Shown here: piece after piece, positions 1-8,536 of the stretch
Layout of the letters: each line of letters begins with the position of its first letter
Numbering within the stretch: the stretch's first letter is position 1
Assembly: GCF_000333955.1 (NCBI RefSeq)
Contig: NZ_CAPS01000020.1
Location: 1-64,000 of the forward strand
Source of the DNA: Rhodococcus sp. AW25M09
GTDB taxonomy: Bacteria; Actinomycetota; Actinomycetes; Mycobacteriales; Mycobacteriaceae
DNA: 64,000 nt
Reading direction: 5' to 3'
Translations under genes and position numbers: made by a program
Notes under the pieces: model-generated
Seen by the model: the letters and a program-made list of their open reading frames with translations, nothing else
What the model was told of the DNA's origin: nothing
Databases searched by the model: none

Positions 1-47
1 CTCCGTCAAGGCTCCAAGCTCGCTCGTGATGCCGATGGGCTGGTCTG

Positions 48-275
48 ATGGCGGAGGAGTTCGTCGACCATCTCGTGGTCTGCCATCTCGGTGCCATTCT
101 CGACGCCCGCGGCATGACGCTCGCCGAGCTCTCGCGCCTCGCCGGAGTCAGCGTCGTCAACCTCTCGGTGCTCAAGAACGACCGCGCCAAGGCCATCCGA
201 TTCTCGACGCTCACGGCAGTGTGCCGGGCCCTCGGTTGCTCGCCGGGCGACCTGTTCACGCTCCGCCAGATCTGA
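48..275 (+). CDS. Small Cro/C1-type HTH transcriptional regulator
   Basis: A 75-residue protein that is almost entirely one helix-turn-helix domain. The segment LAELSRLAGVSVVNLSVLKN (residues 25-44) fits the helix-turn-recognition-helix pattern, and the C-terminal ALGCSPGDLF is typical of small YozG-like HTH_26 regulators. There is no effector domain, so it probably acts as a DNA-binding repressor or as part of a larger switch. ATG is chosen at 48; no strong ribosome binding site is visible. It lies 90 bp upstream of the TerD-like gene on the same strand and may be cotranscribed. Target genes cannot be read from the sequence. Confidence 0.8.
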   Translation: MAEEFVDHLVVCHLGAILDARGMTLAELSRLAGVSVVNLSVLKNDRAKAIRFSTLTAVCRALGCSPGDLFTLRQI

Positions 276-365
276 CCGGCGTCGACGTGCAGCCACACCA
301 GACGGACAAATCGAACAAGTACATTGGATGGCGTCAACCCGCACTTCGAGAGAGGGTCCATCACA

Positions 366-1580
366 TTGTCTGCTCCGGCCGGTCAACCGTTGTCCAAGGG
401 CCAGAACGGCCCCCTCACCGCCGGTGACGTCGTCGTCTCCATCGCGCTGGCCGTACCCGCGGACCTGTCTGCGCTGCTGGTCACCGATAACGGCAAGGTA
501 CGAACGGACGCCGATTTCGTGTTCTTCAACCAGCCCACCGGCCCCGGCGTACGCCTCGAGCCCGGCCAGGGCGGACCGGCCCGGCTCGCTGTCTCCCTCG
601 CTTCCGTTCCCACCGATATCGAGCAGATCCGTGCGGTCATCACCCTCGACGACGCGTCGAGCAACTTCGGTAGATCCGCAGCTCCTGTTGCGCGAGTCAG
701 TGACACCGCTGGAAATGTGTTGTACGAGTACACGATCGACGGTCTGAGCTCGGAATCCATCGTGATCGCACTCGAGATCTACCGTCGCCAGGGCAGCTGG
801 AAGGTTCGCGCCGTCGGGCAGGGCTACGCGGGTGGATTCGCCGCACTGGTGACCGATCACGGTGTGTCCGTGGACGATGCCCCGGCTCCCGCTCCGACGT
901 CGCCGCCCGCACCGGCAGCTCCTCCGGCTCCGCCGACGCCTCCCGCTCCGCCGGCCCGCACCGAGGCTCCGGAAGTCAGCCTCACCAAGTCCAAGCCCGT
1001 CAGCCTGACCAAGGGCCAGAAAGTCACCCTCCGCAAGGACGGCGGCGTCGCGCTGACGGTCATTCGTATGGGCCTGGGCTGGGACCCGGTGACCACTCCG
1101 AAGAAGGGTGGACTGTTCGGCGGTGGCGGCCGAGCCGCGAACATCGACCTGGACGCGTCGGCGATCATGCTCGCCGACCGAAGCGTCAACGATGTCGTCT
1201 ACTACGGGCAGCTCAAGGCCAAGGATGGCTCGATCCTGCACCAGGGCGACAATCTCACCGGCGAGGGCGAGGGCGACGACGAGGTCATCGTGGTCGACCT
1301 GACGCGAGTGCCACAGCACGTCACCGGCATCATCTTCACCGTCACCTCGTACCGCGGTCAGACATTCGAGCAGGTGGACAACGCATTCTGCCGGTTGGTG
1401 GACAACACCAACAACACCGAACTGGCCCGCTTCACCCTGCAGGGCGGAATGCCCTTCACCGGTCTGGTGATGGCCAAGGTGTATCGCCAGGGCAGCGAAT
1501 GGAAGCTGCAGGCCATCGGTGACGGAATCCAGGCCAAGCACGCCGGAGAAGCTGTCAAACAGCTCGGTCGCTATATGTGA
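366..1580 (+). CDS. TerD-family protein with two TerD domains
   Basis: A protein of about 404 residues with two TerD (tellurium-resistance/stress) domains: roughly residues 1-175 and 215-400. They are joined by a Pro/Ala linker (about residues 180-205). The second domain is the canonical copy, with LTKGQKVTL and the NIDLDASAIML calcium-site region. TerD proteins are cytoplasmic Ca-binding stress factors linked to tellurite, phage and oxidative resistance; no other ter gene is nearby. The start is set at TTG 366 because an AGAGAGGG ribosome-binding-like stretch precedes it. An earlier in-frame TTG at 324 would add 14 residues. Its 3' end overlaps the convergent GT87 gene by 26 bp. Confidence 0.85.
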   Translation: MSAPAGQPLSKGQNGPLTAGDVVVSIALAVPADLSALLVTDNGKVRTDADFVFFNQPTGPGVRLEPGQGGPARLAVSLASVPTDIEQIRAVITLDDASSNFGRSAAPVARVSDTAGNVLYEYTIDGLSSESIVIALEIYRRQGSWKVRAVGQGYAGGFAALVTDHGVSVDDAPAPAPTSPPAPAAPPAPPTPPAPPARTEAPEVSLTKSKPVSLTKGQKVTLRKDGGVALTVIRMGLGWDPVTTPKKGGLFGGGGRAANIDLDASAIMLADRSVNDVVYYGQLKAKDGSILHQGDNLTGEGEGDDEVIVVDLTRVPQHVTGIIFTVTSYRGQTFEQVDNAFCRLVDNTNNTELARFTLQGGMPFTGLVMAKVYRQGSEWKLQAIGDGIQAKHAGEAVKQLGRYM

Positions 1581-3120
1581 CCTTGCGGGCCGAGACCTTT
1601 CGAGCCGTGGTCCGATCAGCAGCGCCGTCGAATACGCCACCGAGCGGGTCGACGGCGCTGCCGTTCCGAATGAGGTCCTCGGAGGGCCGGTAGATCTGTC
1701 GAACGATCAACGCGCACAACCCGATCACAGCGATATCGCGCACCACGACGGCCGCGGTGAACCATTGTTCGGGTACGCCCTTGTTCTCCACACCCAGGTA
1801 GTAGTACATCCGGGGGAACCACACCAAGGCGTCGATCGTCATCCAGGCCAACAGAATTCGGCGATGTGGTAGCGCAAGCACAGCCAGCGGGACCAGCCAC
1901 AGCGAGTACTGCGGGCTCCACACCTTGTTGGTGAGCAAGAATCCGGCCACCACCAGGAACAGCAACTGCGCCAGACGCGGCCGCGTCGGTGCCGTCGTGC
2001 CGATGTACGCGATCAAGGCACACACGACGGCAAACAACACCAGCGTCACAGCGTTGAGGATCAGCGGCTTGTCGCCGGGATACAGGGGACCGTCGAATCC
2101 CGACCAACCGGTGAACGAGCTGACCACGTTGTACAGCGAATCCGGGTCGGCACCGCGCTCGGAGTTGAGCCGGAAGAACTCGTACCAGCCCGACGGATAC
2201 AGCAGTGCGAGAGGGAGATTGACTGCAAACCAGGCTCCGATCGCAGCGCAGGCAGTGAGCCCCCATTCCCGCATCCGTCCGGTGCGCCAGCACAACACCA
2301 ACAGCGGACCGAGGAACAACAGCGGATAGAGCTTGGTGGCACCGCCGAGTCCGATCAGCACGCCGGCAAGCACCGGCCGCTTCTTTGCCCAGGCCAGCAG
2401 ACCACTGAGCGCGAAAGCCGTTGCGAGAGCGTCGAAATTGGTGAATCCGTGCACGATCACCAACGGCGAGACCGCCACCAGGGCTGCGTCCCAGATTCGT
2501 CGGCCGGCAGCTATCGCCGTCGCCCACACGGTGACCAACCAGGCCGCGGCCAATCCCAGGGCGACCACATTGAAGTAGACGACGACGGGTAGCGCCTGCG
2601 GCAGAAAACTCAGCGAGTTCCACATCTTTCCGACGACCATCGAGCCATACTGGTACAGGCCCGCGAGCACCGGATACTCCATGTACCGAATCTGACTCGA
2701 CCCGTCGGCCTTGGTTTCCTCCCAGGACTTCTTGTACGGGAACGCACCCTGATCGAGCCGCTCGGCACCGTAGAGCGGCACGGTATCGGAGTAACACATC
2801 GCCACGTACTGACGGCTGCCGCTCCAGTCCAGTCCGAGCTCACCATTGGAGCCCGCCGGTGCCTGCTGAATGCACGCCGCCTTCGCGAACCAGCCGAAGC
2901 TCAGGAATATCACCGCCAACAACAGGACGACGCGCAACGCCGTGAACCAGCGCTGCCGCCCGATTACGGCGTGCCGTCCGACCGGACCGCCGATGACCGA
3001 GGACAGTTCCTCGGTCATCGGGTCGGTACGGCTGGGTAAGTCGCGGTCCGCTGCGCTCCTGGTGTCGAGGCGTCCAGGGCTCGCCAGTGCTCGACCTGCG
3101 CGGTGGGGTTCGGTCGTCAC
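1555..3120 (-). CDS. GT87-family (GT-C) membrane glycosyltransferase, Rv0051-like
   Basis: A polytopic membrane protein (about 10-12 hydrophobic helices) of the DUF2029/GT87 family, which transfers mannose or arabinose from polyprenyl-phosphate donors on the outer face of the membrane. An acidic loop follows the first helix, as in GT-C enzymes. Its position 11 nt after ponA1 matches the mycobacterial order Rv0049-ponA1-Rv0051, supporting a cell-envelope role; the exact acceptor is unknown. GTG 3120 is the longest start. The first 34 residues look non-conserved, and the internal ATG at 3018 may be the true start, but it lies inside a perfect 14-bp hairpin. The stop overlaps the end of the TerD gene. 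Confidence 0.8.
   Translation of the reverse strand: MTTEPHRAGRALASPGRLDTRSAADRDLPSRTDPMTEELSSVIGGPVGRHAVIGRQRWFTALRVVLLLAVIFLSFGWFAKAACIQQAPAGSNGELGLDWSGSRQYVAMCYSDTVPLYGAERLDQGAFPYKKSWEETKADGSSQIRYMEYPVLAGLYQYGSMVVGKMWNSLSFLPQALPVVVYFNVVALGLAAAWLVTVWATAIAAGRRIWDAALVAVSPLVIVHGFTNFDALATAFALSGLLAWAKKRPVLAGVLIGLGGATKLYPLLFLGPLLVLCWRTGRMREWGLTACAAIGAWFAVNLPLALLYPSGWYEFFRLNSERGADPDSLYNVVSSFTGWSGFDGPLYPGDKPLILNAVTLVLFAVVCALIAYIGTTAPTRPRLAQLLFLVVAGFLLTNKVWSPQYSLWLVPLAVLALPHRRILLAWMTIDALVWFPRMYYYLGVENKGVPEQWFTAAVVVRDIAVIGLCALIVRQIYRPSEDLIRNGSAVDPLGGVFDGAADRTTARKVSARKVTYSDRAV
2990..3021. repeat. Perfect 14-bp inverted repeat around an internal ATG of the GT87 gene
   Basis: CCGATGACCGAGGA at 2990-3003 and its exact reverse complement at 3008-3021 are separated by only 4 nt. 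On the GT87 mRNA this hairpin contains the ATG at 3018, a candidate translation start. It could lower translation of GT87 relative to ponA1, or it may simply reflect the peptide encoded there. Confidence 0.6.
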
Positions 3121-3131
3121 CGGTGAAGTCG

Positions 3132-5930
3132 CTACTGTCCGGGCGTCGCCGGTTCAGGCGCTGCGGGCGCTGGTTCCGGCTGGGCCGGTGCCAATCCGGG
3201 GAGCGGAATGGTGACGCCGGGCAGAATCTCGACCTGCCGCGGAGTGATGACGACCGGCGGAGAGATCTCCGTCGGAATCGGCAGCGTCACCTGAGGAGGC
3301 GGCGGAGCGGTGGTCGGAGCGACCGTGGCCACCGGAGCGGGTGCAGAGTACTGCGGTACCCCGGCCTGACCGGCGATGGCCTCGGGCGTCGGGAAGCTCT
3401 CGTTCGAGGTGCCTTCCAGTGTCCCGTCGATCGTCGCCTTCCAGATGTCCGACGGTATGCCCGATCCGTAGATCTGCCCGCCGTAACTGTTCTCCAACGC
3501 CACACCCTGTTCGGTACCGACCCACACGGCGGTGGACAGCGACGGCGTGTAGCCGACCATCCAGGCGTCCTTGTTCTCACCGGTGTCACCGAGCTGGGCG
3601 GTACCGGTTTTGGCTGCGGACTGGCGGCCGCCGGCGAGGTTGTGACCGTTGGAGTATCCAGCGATCGGACGCATCGCCGAGGTCACGTTGTCCGCAACCG
3701 CGGCCGAAACGACCTGCTGGCCGGCGTCGGGAGCTCGATCGAGCAGCACCGTCCCGTCGGCGGTGACGACCTTCTGCACGAAGTGCGGCGTGTGATAGAC
3801 GCCGGACGCGGCGAGTGTCGCGTAGGCCGAGGCCATGTCGATCACGCGAGACTGATACTGGCCGAGCACGATTCCGTAGTTGGGGCCTGCGTTGTCGGGC
3901 TCGGTGAGAGTGGGTCCGATGCCCTCGGTCTCCTCGGGGATGCCGAGTTTGTGGGCCATGTCTGCGATGGCCTGTGGCCCGTCGTCCATGCTGAGCATCA
4001 TGCGGTAGAAGCTCGTGTTGAGCGAGCGCTTGAGTGCTTCGGCGATGGTGCAGGTGCCGCAGGATGCGCCCTCGACGTTGCTGATCTCGATACCGTTGAC
4101 GTCCAGAGCAGAGCTGTCGTACATCTTCGACAGCGGGATGCCCTGATCCAGGGCAGCGGCGAGGCCGAACACCTTGAACGACGATCCGGTCTGCAACCCG
4201 GACTGCGCGAAGTCGAATCCACGCCCGTCCGCGCCGCCGTAGTAGGAGCGGACCGCGCCGGTGCGCGGATCGATCGACACCGAGGCCGTCCGGAGGTCCG
4301 AGGGCTCGCCTTCGAGATTGTTGTCGACGGCCTCGACCGCTGCTGCCTGAGCTTTGGGATCGATGGTGGTGGTGATCTGCAGTCCCTCGGTGTTGAGGTC
4401 CTGATCGCTGACGCCCACCGCGGACAACTCGCGGAGCACCTGAGCCTTGATCAGGCCGTTGGGTCCGGCATCGTCGGCATCACCGGAGTCGATCTGCGAG
4501 GTGGGAATCCAGGACGGATACTGCATCCCGGCGCGCTGGGTCGGATCGAGATTGCCTTGCGAAACCATGCCGTCGAGCACGTAGTCCCACCGCGACTGCG
4601 CACCGGTGGGATTGTTCTCAGGATCCAAGCCGGAGGGCTGCTGGATGGTCGCAGCGAGAACTGCACCCTCCTCGACCGAGAGCTGATCGACGGATTTACC
4701 GAAATACGCCGTCGAGGCAGCGGCGATGCCATAGGCACCGCGACCGAAGTAGATCGTGTTGAGGTAGGCCGCCAAGATGTCGTCCTTGGACCACTGCCGC
4801 GCCATCTTCGAGGAGATGACGAGCTCGCGCATCTTTCGCGTCAGCGTCCGATCGTTGCCGACCAACGCATTCTTGACGTACTGCTGGGTGATGGTCGAGC
4901 CGCCACCGGCACTGTCGCGTCCGAGCACGTTGTCACGCAGGGCCCGGCCGAAACCGGTGACCGAGAATCCGGGGTTGGAGTAGAAGTCGCGGTCCTCGGC
5001 CGAGAGCACTGCGTTGCGCACGTGCACCGGAATCTGGTCGATCGTCACGTCGGTTCGATTGCCCTCGTTGGGCACCACCTTGCCGAGCACACTCGAGCTG
5101 TCGGACGCGAAGATCGTCGCGACCTGGTTGGTTCTGAGGTCACCTGGCCGCGGGACGTCCACCAGCGTGTACGCCACCATGAACCCCAGAATGGGCACGA
5201 TCATGCCCACGGCGATGAACGCGTAGAGCGTGCGCCGAACGACCCGCCACTTGGATTTGGTCGTTCCGCCGGCTGCACTCCGGGACTTCTTCTTCGTGTT
5301 CGCGGCGGTACCTCTTTCGGGCGGCTCGGGCGGTTCACTGCCCGAGTAGCTGACTGATGGATCGTTCGGTTCATCGGGTGGCGGAACGGAGCCGGATCGG
5401 GTGATGCCCGACGCGGCCGCAGACCGGCCCGGGGGCGTGATCGGCGGCTCTCCGTAGCGGCGTTCCCCGTAGGGACGATCGCCTGCGGGACGTCCGGTCG
5501 CCGCATCCACCGGTGGCCGGCTCTGCGGGGGCCCGCCCTGTACGGGTCGATTCCGCGGCGGCATGGGACGTTGACCCGGCGGGGGGCCCGGACGCTGACC
5601 GGGAGGCGGACCGGGTCGCTGGCCAGGAGGCGGCATGGGAGGACGACCCTGCGGCGGCATCGGGCGCTGCCCGGGAGGCGGACCCGGTCGTTGACCAGGG
5701 GGAGGGCCCGGTCGCTGACCGGGAGGCGGCATGGGAGGACGACCCTGCGGCGGCATCGGGCGCTGGCCTGACGGAGGCACCGGGCGCTGGCCTGACGGAG
5801 GCACCGGGCGACGCCCCGGTGGATCGGAGTGCCGGCTGCCGCGTGGAATCCCGGGCACGTCGGGACGGCGTCCGGAGTCGCTACGGCCAGGTTCGTCGCT
5901 ACCCGGGTTGTTGTCGTAGGGGGAACTCAC
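3132..5930 (-). CDS. ponA1: Bifunctional penicillin-binding protein 1A/1B (class A PBP)
   Basis: A class A PBP of 932 residues that polymerises and cross-links peptidoglycan at the outer membrane face. Residues 1-230 form a long Pro/Gly/Arg-rich cytoplasmic tail with 32-residue repeats. A transmembrane helix lies at about 236-257. The GT51 glycosyltransferase follows at about 290-470, with catalytic Glu in AEDRDFYSNPG (E312) and GGGSTITQQYVKN. The transpeptidase domain has SSFK (S583), SLN (S636) and KTG (K774). The C-terminal tail is Pro-rich and has no PASTA domain. Start GTG 5930. Upstream lies DUF5318 and downstream the GT87 gene, as in the mycobacterial ponA1 locus. All catalytic motifs are intact. 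Confidence 0.95.
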   Translation of the reverse strand: MSSPYDNNPGSDEPGRSDSGRRPDVPGIPRGSRHSDPPGRRPVPPSGQRPVPPSGQRPMPPQGRPPMPPPGQRPGPPPGQRPGPPPGQRPMPPQGRPPMPPPGQRPGPPPGQRPGPPPGQRPMPPRNRPVQGGPPQSRPPVDAATGRPAGDRPYGERRYGEPPITPPGRSAAASGITRSGSVPPPDEPNDPSVSYSGSEPPEPPERGTAANTKKKSRSAAGGTTKSKWRVVRRTLYAFIAVGMIVPILGFMVAYTLVDVPRPGDLRTNQVATIFASDSSSVLGKVVPNEGNRTDVTIDQIPVHVRNAVLSAEDRDFYSNPGFSVTGFGRALRDNVLGRDSAGGGSTITQQYVKNALVGNDRTLTRKMRELVISSKMARQWSKDDILAAYLNTIYFGRGAYGIAAASTAYFGKSVDQLSVEEGAVLAATIQQPSGLDPENNPTGAQSRWDYVLDGMVSQGNLDPTQRAGMQYPSWIPTSQIDSGDADDAGPNGLIKAQVLRELSAVGVSDQDLNTEGLQITTTIDPKAQAAAVEAVDNNLEGEPSDLRTASVSIDPRTGAVRSYYGGADGRGFDFAQSGLQTGSSFKVFGLAAALDQGIPLSKMYDSSALDVNGIEISNVEGASCGTCTIAEALKRSLNTSFYRMMLSMDDGPQAIADMAHKLGIPEETEGIGPTLTEPDNAGPNYGIVLGQYQSRVIDMASAYATLAASGVYHTPHFVQKVVTADGTVLLDRAPDAGQQVVSAAVADNVTSAMRPIAGYSNGHNLAGGRQSAAKTGTAQLGDTGENKDAWMVGYTPSLSTAVWVGTEQGVALENSYGGQIYGSGIPSDIWKATIDGTLEGTSNESFPTPEAIAGQAGVPQYSAPAPVATVAPTTAPPPPQVTLPIPTEISPPVVITPRQVEILPGVTIPLPGLAPAQPEPAPAAPEPATPGQ
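5547..5813. repeat. Pro-rich coding repeats in ponA1
   Basis: A 96-bp period is visible; for example the block starting at 5626 recurs at 5722. Shorter 24-bp repeats lie at about 5757-5805. They encode PPPGQRP/MPPQGRP units in the cytoplasmic tail of PonA1 (about residues 40-128). Tracts of this kind can change copy number by slippage. Confidence 0.85.
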
Positions 5931-5999
5931 GTACGGATCTCCAGTAATTTCGGCGGCCGCGTCGACTTCTCGCGCGAGGACATCAGCGGAGCGATTGTG

Positions 6000-6431
6000 T
6001 CATTCACTCGCGGTTCGACGGTTCGGTTGGCGGGAACCCGATCGCGAGCGACGGGGTTGCTTGGGCGCGGGGACGGCCCCGAGGACGTAGGACTGGACGA
6101 GATGGTTCCAGCTGCAGGAGCGGCACACCTCGACCACGTGGACCGAGAACTCCTCCTGGGTCGCAGCGAGGCGGACGAGCTCGTCCGCCGTTCTCGCAGA
6201 CCCGGACAGTGCACCGAGCTTCTCACCGAAAACCCAGGACACCAAGGTGAGCTGCTCTTTGCGACAGATGGGACACACCACATCGCTGCCGCGTCCATGG
6301 AACTTGGCGGCGCGGAGCAGGTAAGGATCTGCATCGCAGACCGCTGCCACACCCGTCCTACCGGAGTAGACCTCGGCCAGCAGCGACCGACGCTGAAGGG
6401 CGTAGTCCACCACCTGTCGCTGAAGTCGCAC
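6000..6431 (-). CDS. DUF5318 zinc-ribbon-like protein (Rv0049 homologue)
   Basis: A 143-residue soluble protein closely matching the mycobacterial Rv0049 family from its first residues (MRLQRQVVDYALQRRSL). Two CxxC motifs (CPIC and CRSC) suggest a bound zinc. The C-terminal 20 residues are Arg/Pro-rich and probably disordered. No enzymatic function is established for the family. Start GTG 6431 gives the conserved N-terminus. It lies 69 bp upstream of ponA1 on the same strand, an arrangement conserved in mycolic-acid bacteria, so a link to peptidoglycan synthesis is inferred from context only. Confidence 0.85.
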   Translation of the reverse strand: MRLQRQVVDYALQRRSLLAEVYSGRTGVAAVCDADPYLLRAAKFHGRGSDVVCPICRKEQLTLVSWVFGEKLGALSGSARTADELVRLAATQEEFSVHVVEVCRSCSWNHLVQSYVLGAVPAPKQPRRSRSGSRQPNRRTASE

Positions 6432-6584
6432 GAGGACCAGAGTACGTGCGCCTCATCCGACGGGACTCTGCGAACCCCCGCCTCGGCAACGAGGACACTC
6501 CTGTTGGGCTTCGGGAAACTGTGCTCCAGCTGGGCCGACACGGTCTGCTCCTCGAAGCGGGCGAGAGACGGAGATCGCACCGGA

Positions 6585-7268
6585 TCACTCCGACGACGCG
6601 CCGACCCGAAGTCGGCCATCGACCATCTCCACGATGTCGTCCATGCCCGACAGATGCGCTCGGTCGTGGGTGACGACGACCGTTGCGGTGCCGTTGCGAC
6701 GGGTGAGGGCCGTGATGAGGTCGAGGATGACTGCTCCGCGCTCGTGATCGAGTGCGCTGGTCGGTTCGTCGACGAGCAATACAGCGGGGTTGCTCATCAG
6801 TGCTCTGGCGATGTTGACCCGCTGCCGCTGCCCACCGGAGAGCTGGTGCGGTCGCGAATGCGCTTTGCCGCGGAGGCCGACCCCGTCGAGCAGCGTCAGC
6901 GCCCGCTTCTCCGCGTTACGGATCGGCTGACCGGCCAGATGTGCGGTGACCTGCAGTTGCTCGACGGCGGTCAAGGACGGCAACAGATTCGGCTGCTGGA
7001 AGATCATCCCGATCTTGTTGCGACGCAGTGTGGTGAGTTCGCGGCGGGTCATTCCGGCAGTGTTGGTCCCGTCGATGACGATGTGTCCACGATCGGGGGT
7101 GATCAAGGTCGCTGCCACGGCGAGCAGGCTGGACTTGCCCGAACCCGACGGTCCGACAACGGCGGTCATCGCGCCCTTGTCGACATGCAGATCAACGCTG
7201 TCGAGGGCGGTCAAGCGCGAGTCGCCGTCGGGGTAAGTGAGGGTGATGTCGGTCAGATGCAGGCTCAT
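6585..7268 (-). CDS. ABC transporter ATP-binding protein (MacB/LolD type)
   Basis: A 227-residue ATPase with Walker [11 protein letters not shown]-loop FQQPN, signature LSGGQRQRVNIARAL, Walker B VLLVDEPTSALD and H-loop VVVTHD. It powers the FtsX-like permease encoded immediately upstream: the permease stop and this ATG (7268) overlap by 4 nt, indicating translational coupling. The MacB/LolD/DevA type usually drives export or mechanotransmission rather than import, often of peptides, lipids or antibiotics. The longer reading frame upstream of 7268 is a shadow of the permease gene. The substrate is unknown. Confidence 0.9.
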   Translation of the reverse strand: MSLHLTDITLTYPDGDSRLTALDSVDLHVDKGAMTAVVGPSGSGKSSLLAVAATLITPDRGHIVIDGTNTAGMTRRELTTLRRNKIGMIFQQPNLLPSLTAVEQLQVTAHLAGQPIRNAEKRALTLLDGVGLRGKAHSRPHQLSGGQRQRVNIARALMSNPAVLLVDEPTSALDHERGAVILDLITALTRRNGTATVVVTHDRAHLSGMDDIVEMVDGRLRVGASSE

Positions 7269-8347
7269 CGGGCGCTCCCGAGTGCGGTGAGGGGATCTAC
7301 GGAGGTGATGCGATGGATGGACAGGCCGGCACAGAGGGCGCCGAGGGCGATGATGATCAGTGCGGGCAGTGCGACGGTGCCGACGTCGAGCACGAACGGC
7401 ACAGTGCCGTCGACGAGTGCTCCCACGCCCGCGGCCGACCCCGTTCCGATGACAGTGCCCACGGTCAGCAGTACGACGGCTTGGCCGAGGGCATCTCGCA
7501 GCAGGTATGCCGTCGATGCGCCGAGGGCCTTGAGCACTGCGACGTCGCCGCTGCGCTGGATGGTCCACACGGTGAAGAACGCTCCGATGACAAGGGCGGC
7601 GATGGCGAAGAGAAAAGCCCGCATCAACTGCAGCGAGCCGTTCTCCGAGCTGTAGGAACCGACGGCGGACACGGCGTCGGCGGTGGTCACCGTGTCGGTT
7701 CCGATCAACTCGTCGGCGGCGGCCAGATCCACATCGGCATCGGTGGTCAAACCGATCACGGTGGCGCGGAGCGGGCCGGCGGAGGTGCCGCCCGACAGGG
7801 TCTGCCAGGTGCCGAGGTCGACGAAGACAACCGGGGTGTGACTGTAGGACGCGTCGCCGTCGATCGCCGCCACCGTGACGCGCTGTCCGCCCACGGTGAA
7901 TCCGTCACCGACTTCGACGCCCAGTTCGTCGGCGGCAGAGGTCGACAGCACCGTGGCCGTAGCGTCGATCGAATCCGATTCCGGTGCCAGAGCAGAGCCC
8001 GCTGACACGCCGAAGGCCGAGACCGAGGCGCTGCGCGAGCCCGCCTCGGCTCTGGTGGTGGTGATGGCAAGCGGGTCGGCGCGCGTCACACCATCCACGG
8101 CCGCCCATTGCTGCCAGGTGGATTCGGCGACCGAACTGTCGCCGAACGACACCGATGTGCCATCGACCGGCGCGGAGAACGCCAGGTGATCTGCCGACAA
8201 ACCGGTGATCGCCGACGTGCTTTCCCTGGCCAGGCCTGCGGTGAGCCCGGACAACAGACCGACCAACATGGTGATCAGCACGACGACGGTTCCCATCAGA
8301 ACGAATCTTCCCTTCGCGAATCGAAGGTCTCTCCATGCGACGAACAC
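7265..8347 (-). CDS. FtsX-like ABC transporter permease (DevC/MacB family)
   Basis: A permease of about 360 residues with one N-terminal helix (after WRDLRFAKGRF), a large extracytoplasmic domain of about 190 residues, and three C-terminal helices: the FtsX/MacB topology. The start is set at GTG 8347, preceded by an AAGGAAAGG ribosome binding site; the frame stays open upstream but that part is not conserved. It is coupled to the ATPase by a 4-nt overlap. It diverges from a NarL-type histidine kinase/response regulator pair, which probably controls it, as in many actinobacterial exporter-sensor modules. Confidence 0.85.
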   Translation of the reverse strand: MFVAWRDLRFAKGRFVLMGTVVVLITMLVGLLSGLTAGLARESTSAITGLSADHLAFSAPVDGTSVSFGDSSVAESTWQQWAAVDGVTRADPLAITTTRAEAGSRSASVSAFGVSAGSALAPESDSIDATATVLSTSAADELGVEVGDGFTVGGQRVTVAAIDGDASYSHTPVVFVDLGTWQTLSGGTSAGPLRATVIGLTTDADVDLAAADELIGTDTVTTADAVSAVGSYSSENGSLQLMRAFLFAIAALVIGAFFTVWTIQRSGDVAVLKALGASTAYLLRDALGQAVVLLTVGTVIGTGSAAGVGALVDGTVPFVLDVGTVALPALIIIALGALCAGLSIHRITSVDPLTALGSAR

Positions 8348-8536
8348 GACTTTTCTGCCTTTCCTTCTCAGACACCCGAGCCGGTTGCTCTTCGATGACT
8401 GCGTCCAAGCCTCGTCTGAGCGAGGGCGGTTGGGCATCGAGCGAGAGAGTGCATCTCGGACGCCGGAAGGATCAGGATCGGTTACACCTTTCGGCTGATG
8501 CCGCTCGCCGCTGAACCGCATACCGTGGTGAGCGCT

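Noticed and set aside
6-1640. A 544-codon open frame on the minus strand
   Set aside because: It is antisense to the HTH and TerD genes, its translation is low-complexity and lacks any fold-like pattern, and the plus-strand proteins are clearly conserved.
3087-5357. A 756-codon plus-strand frame opposite ponA1
   Set aside because: Antisense to a protein with every PBP motif intact; no domain in the translation.
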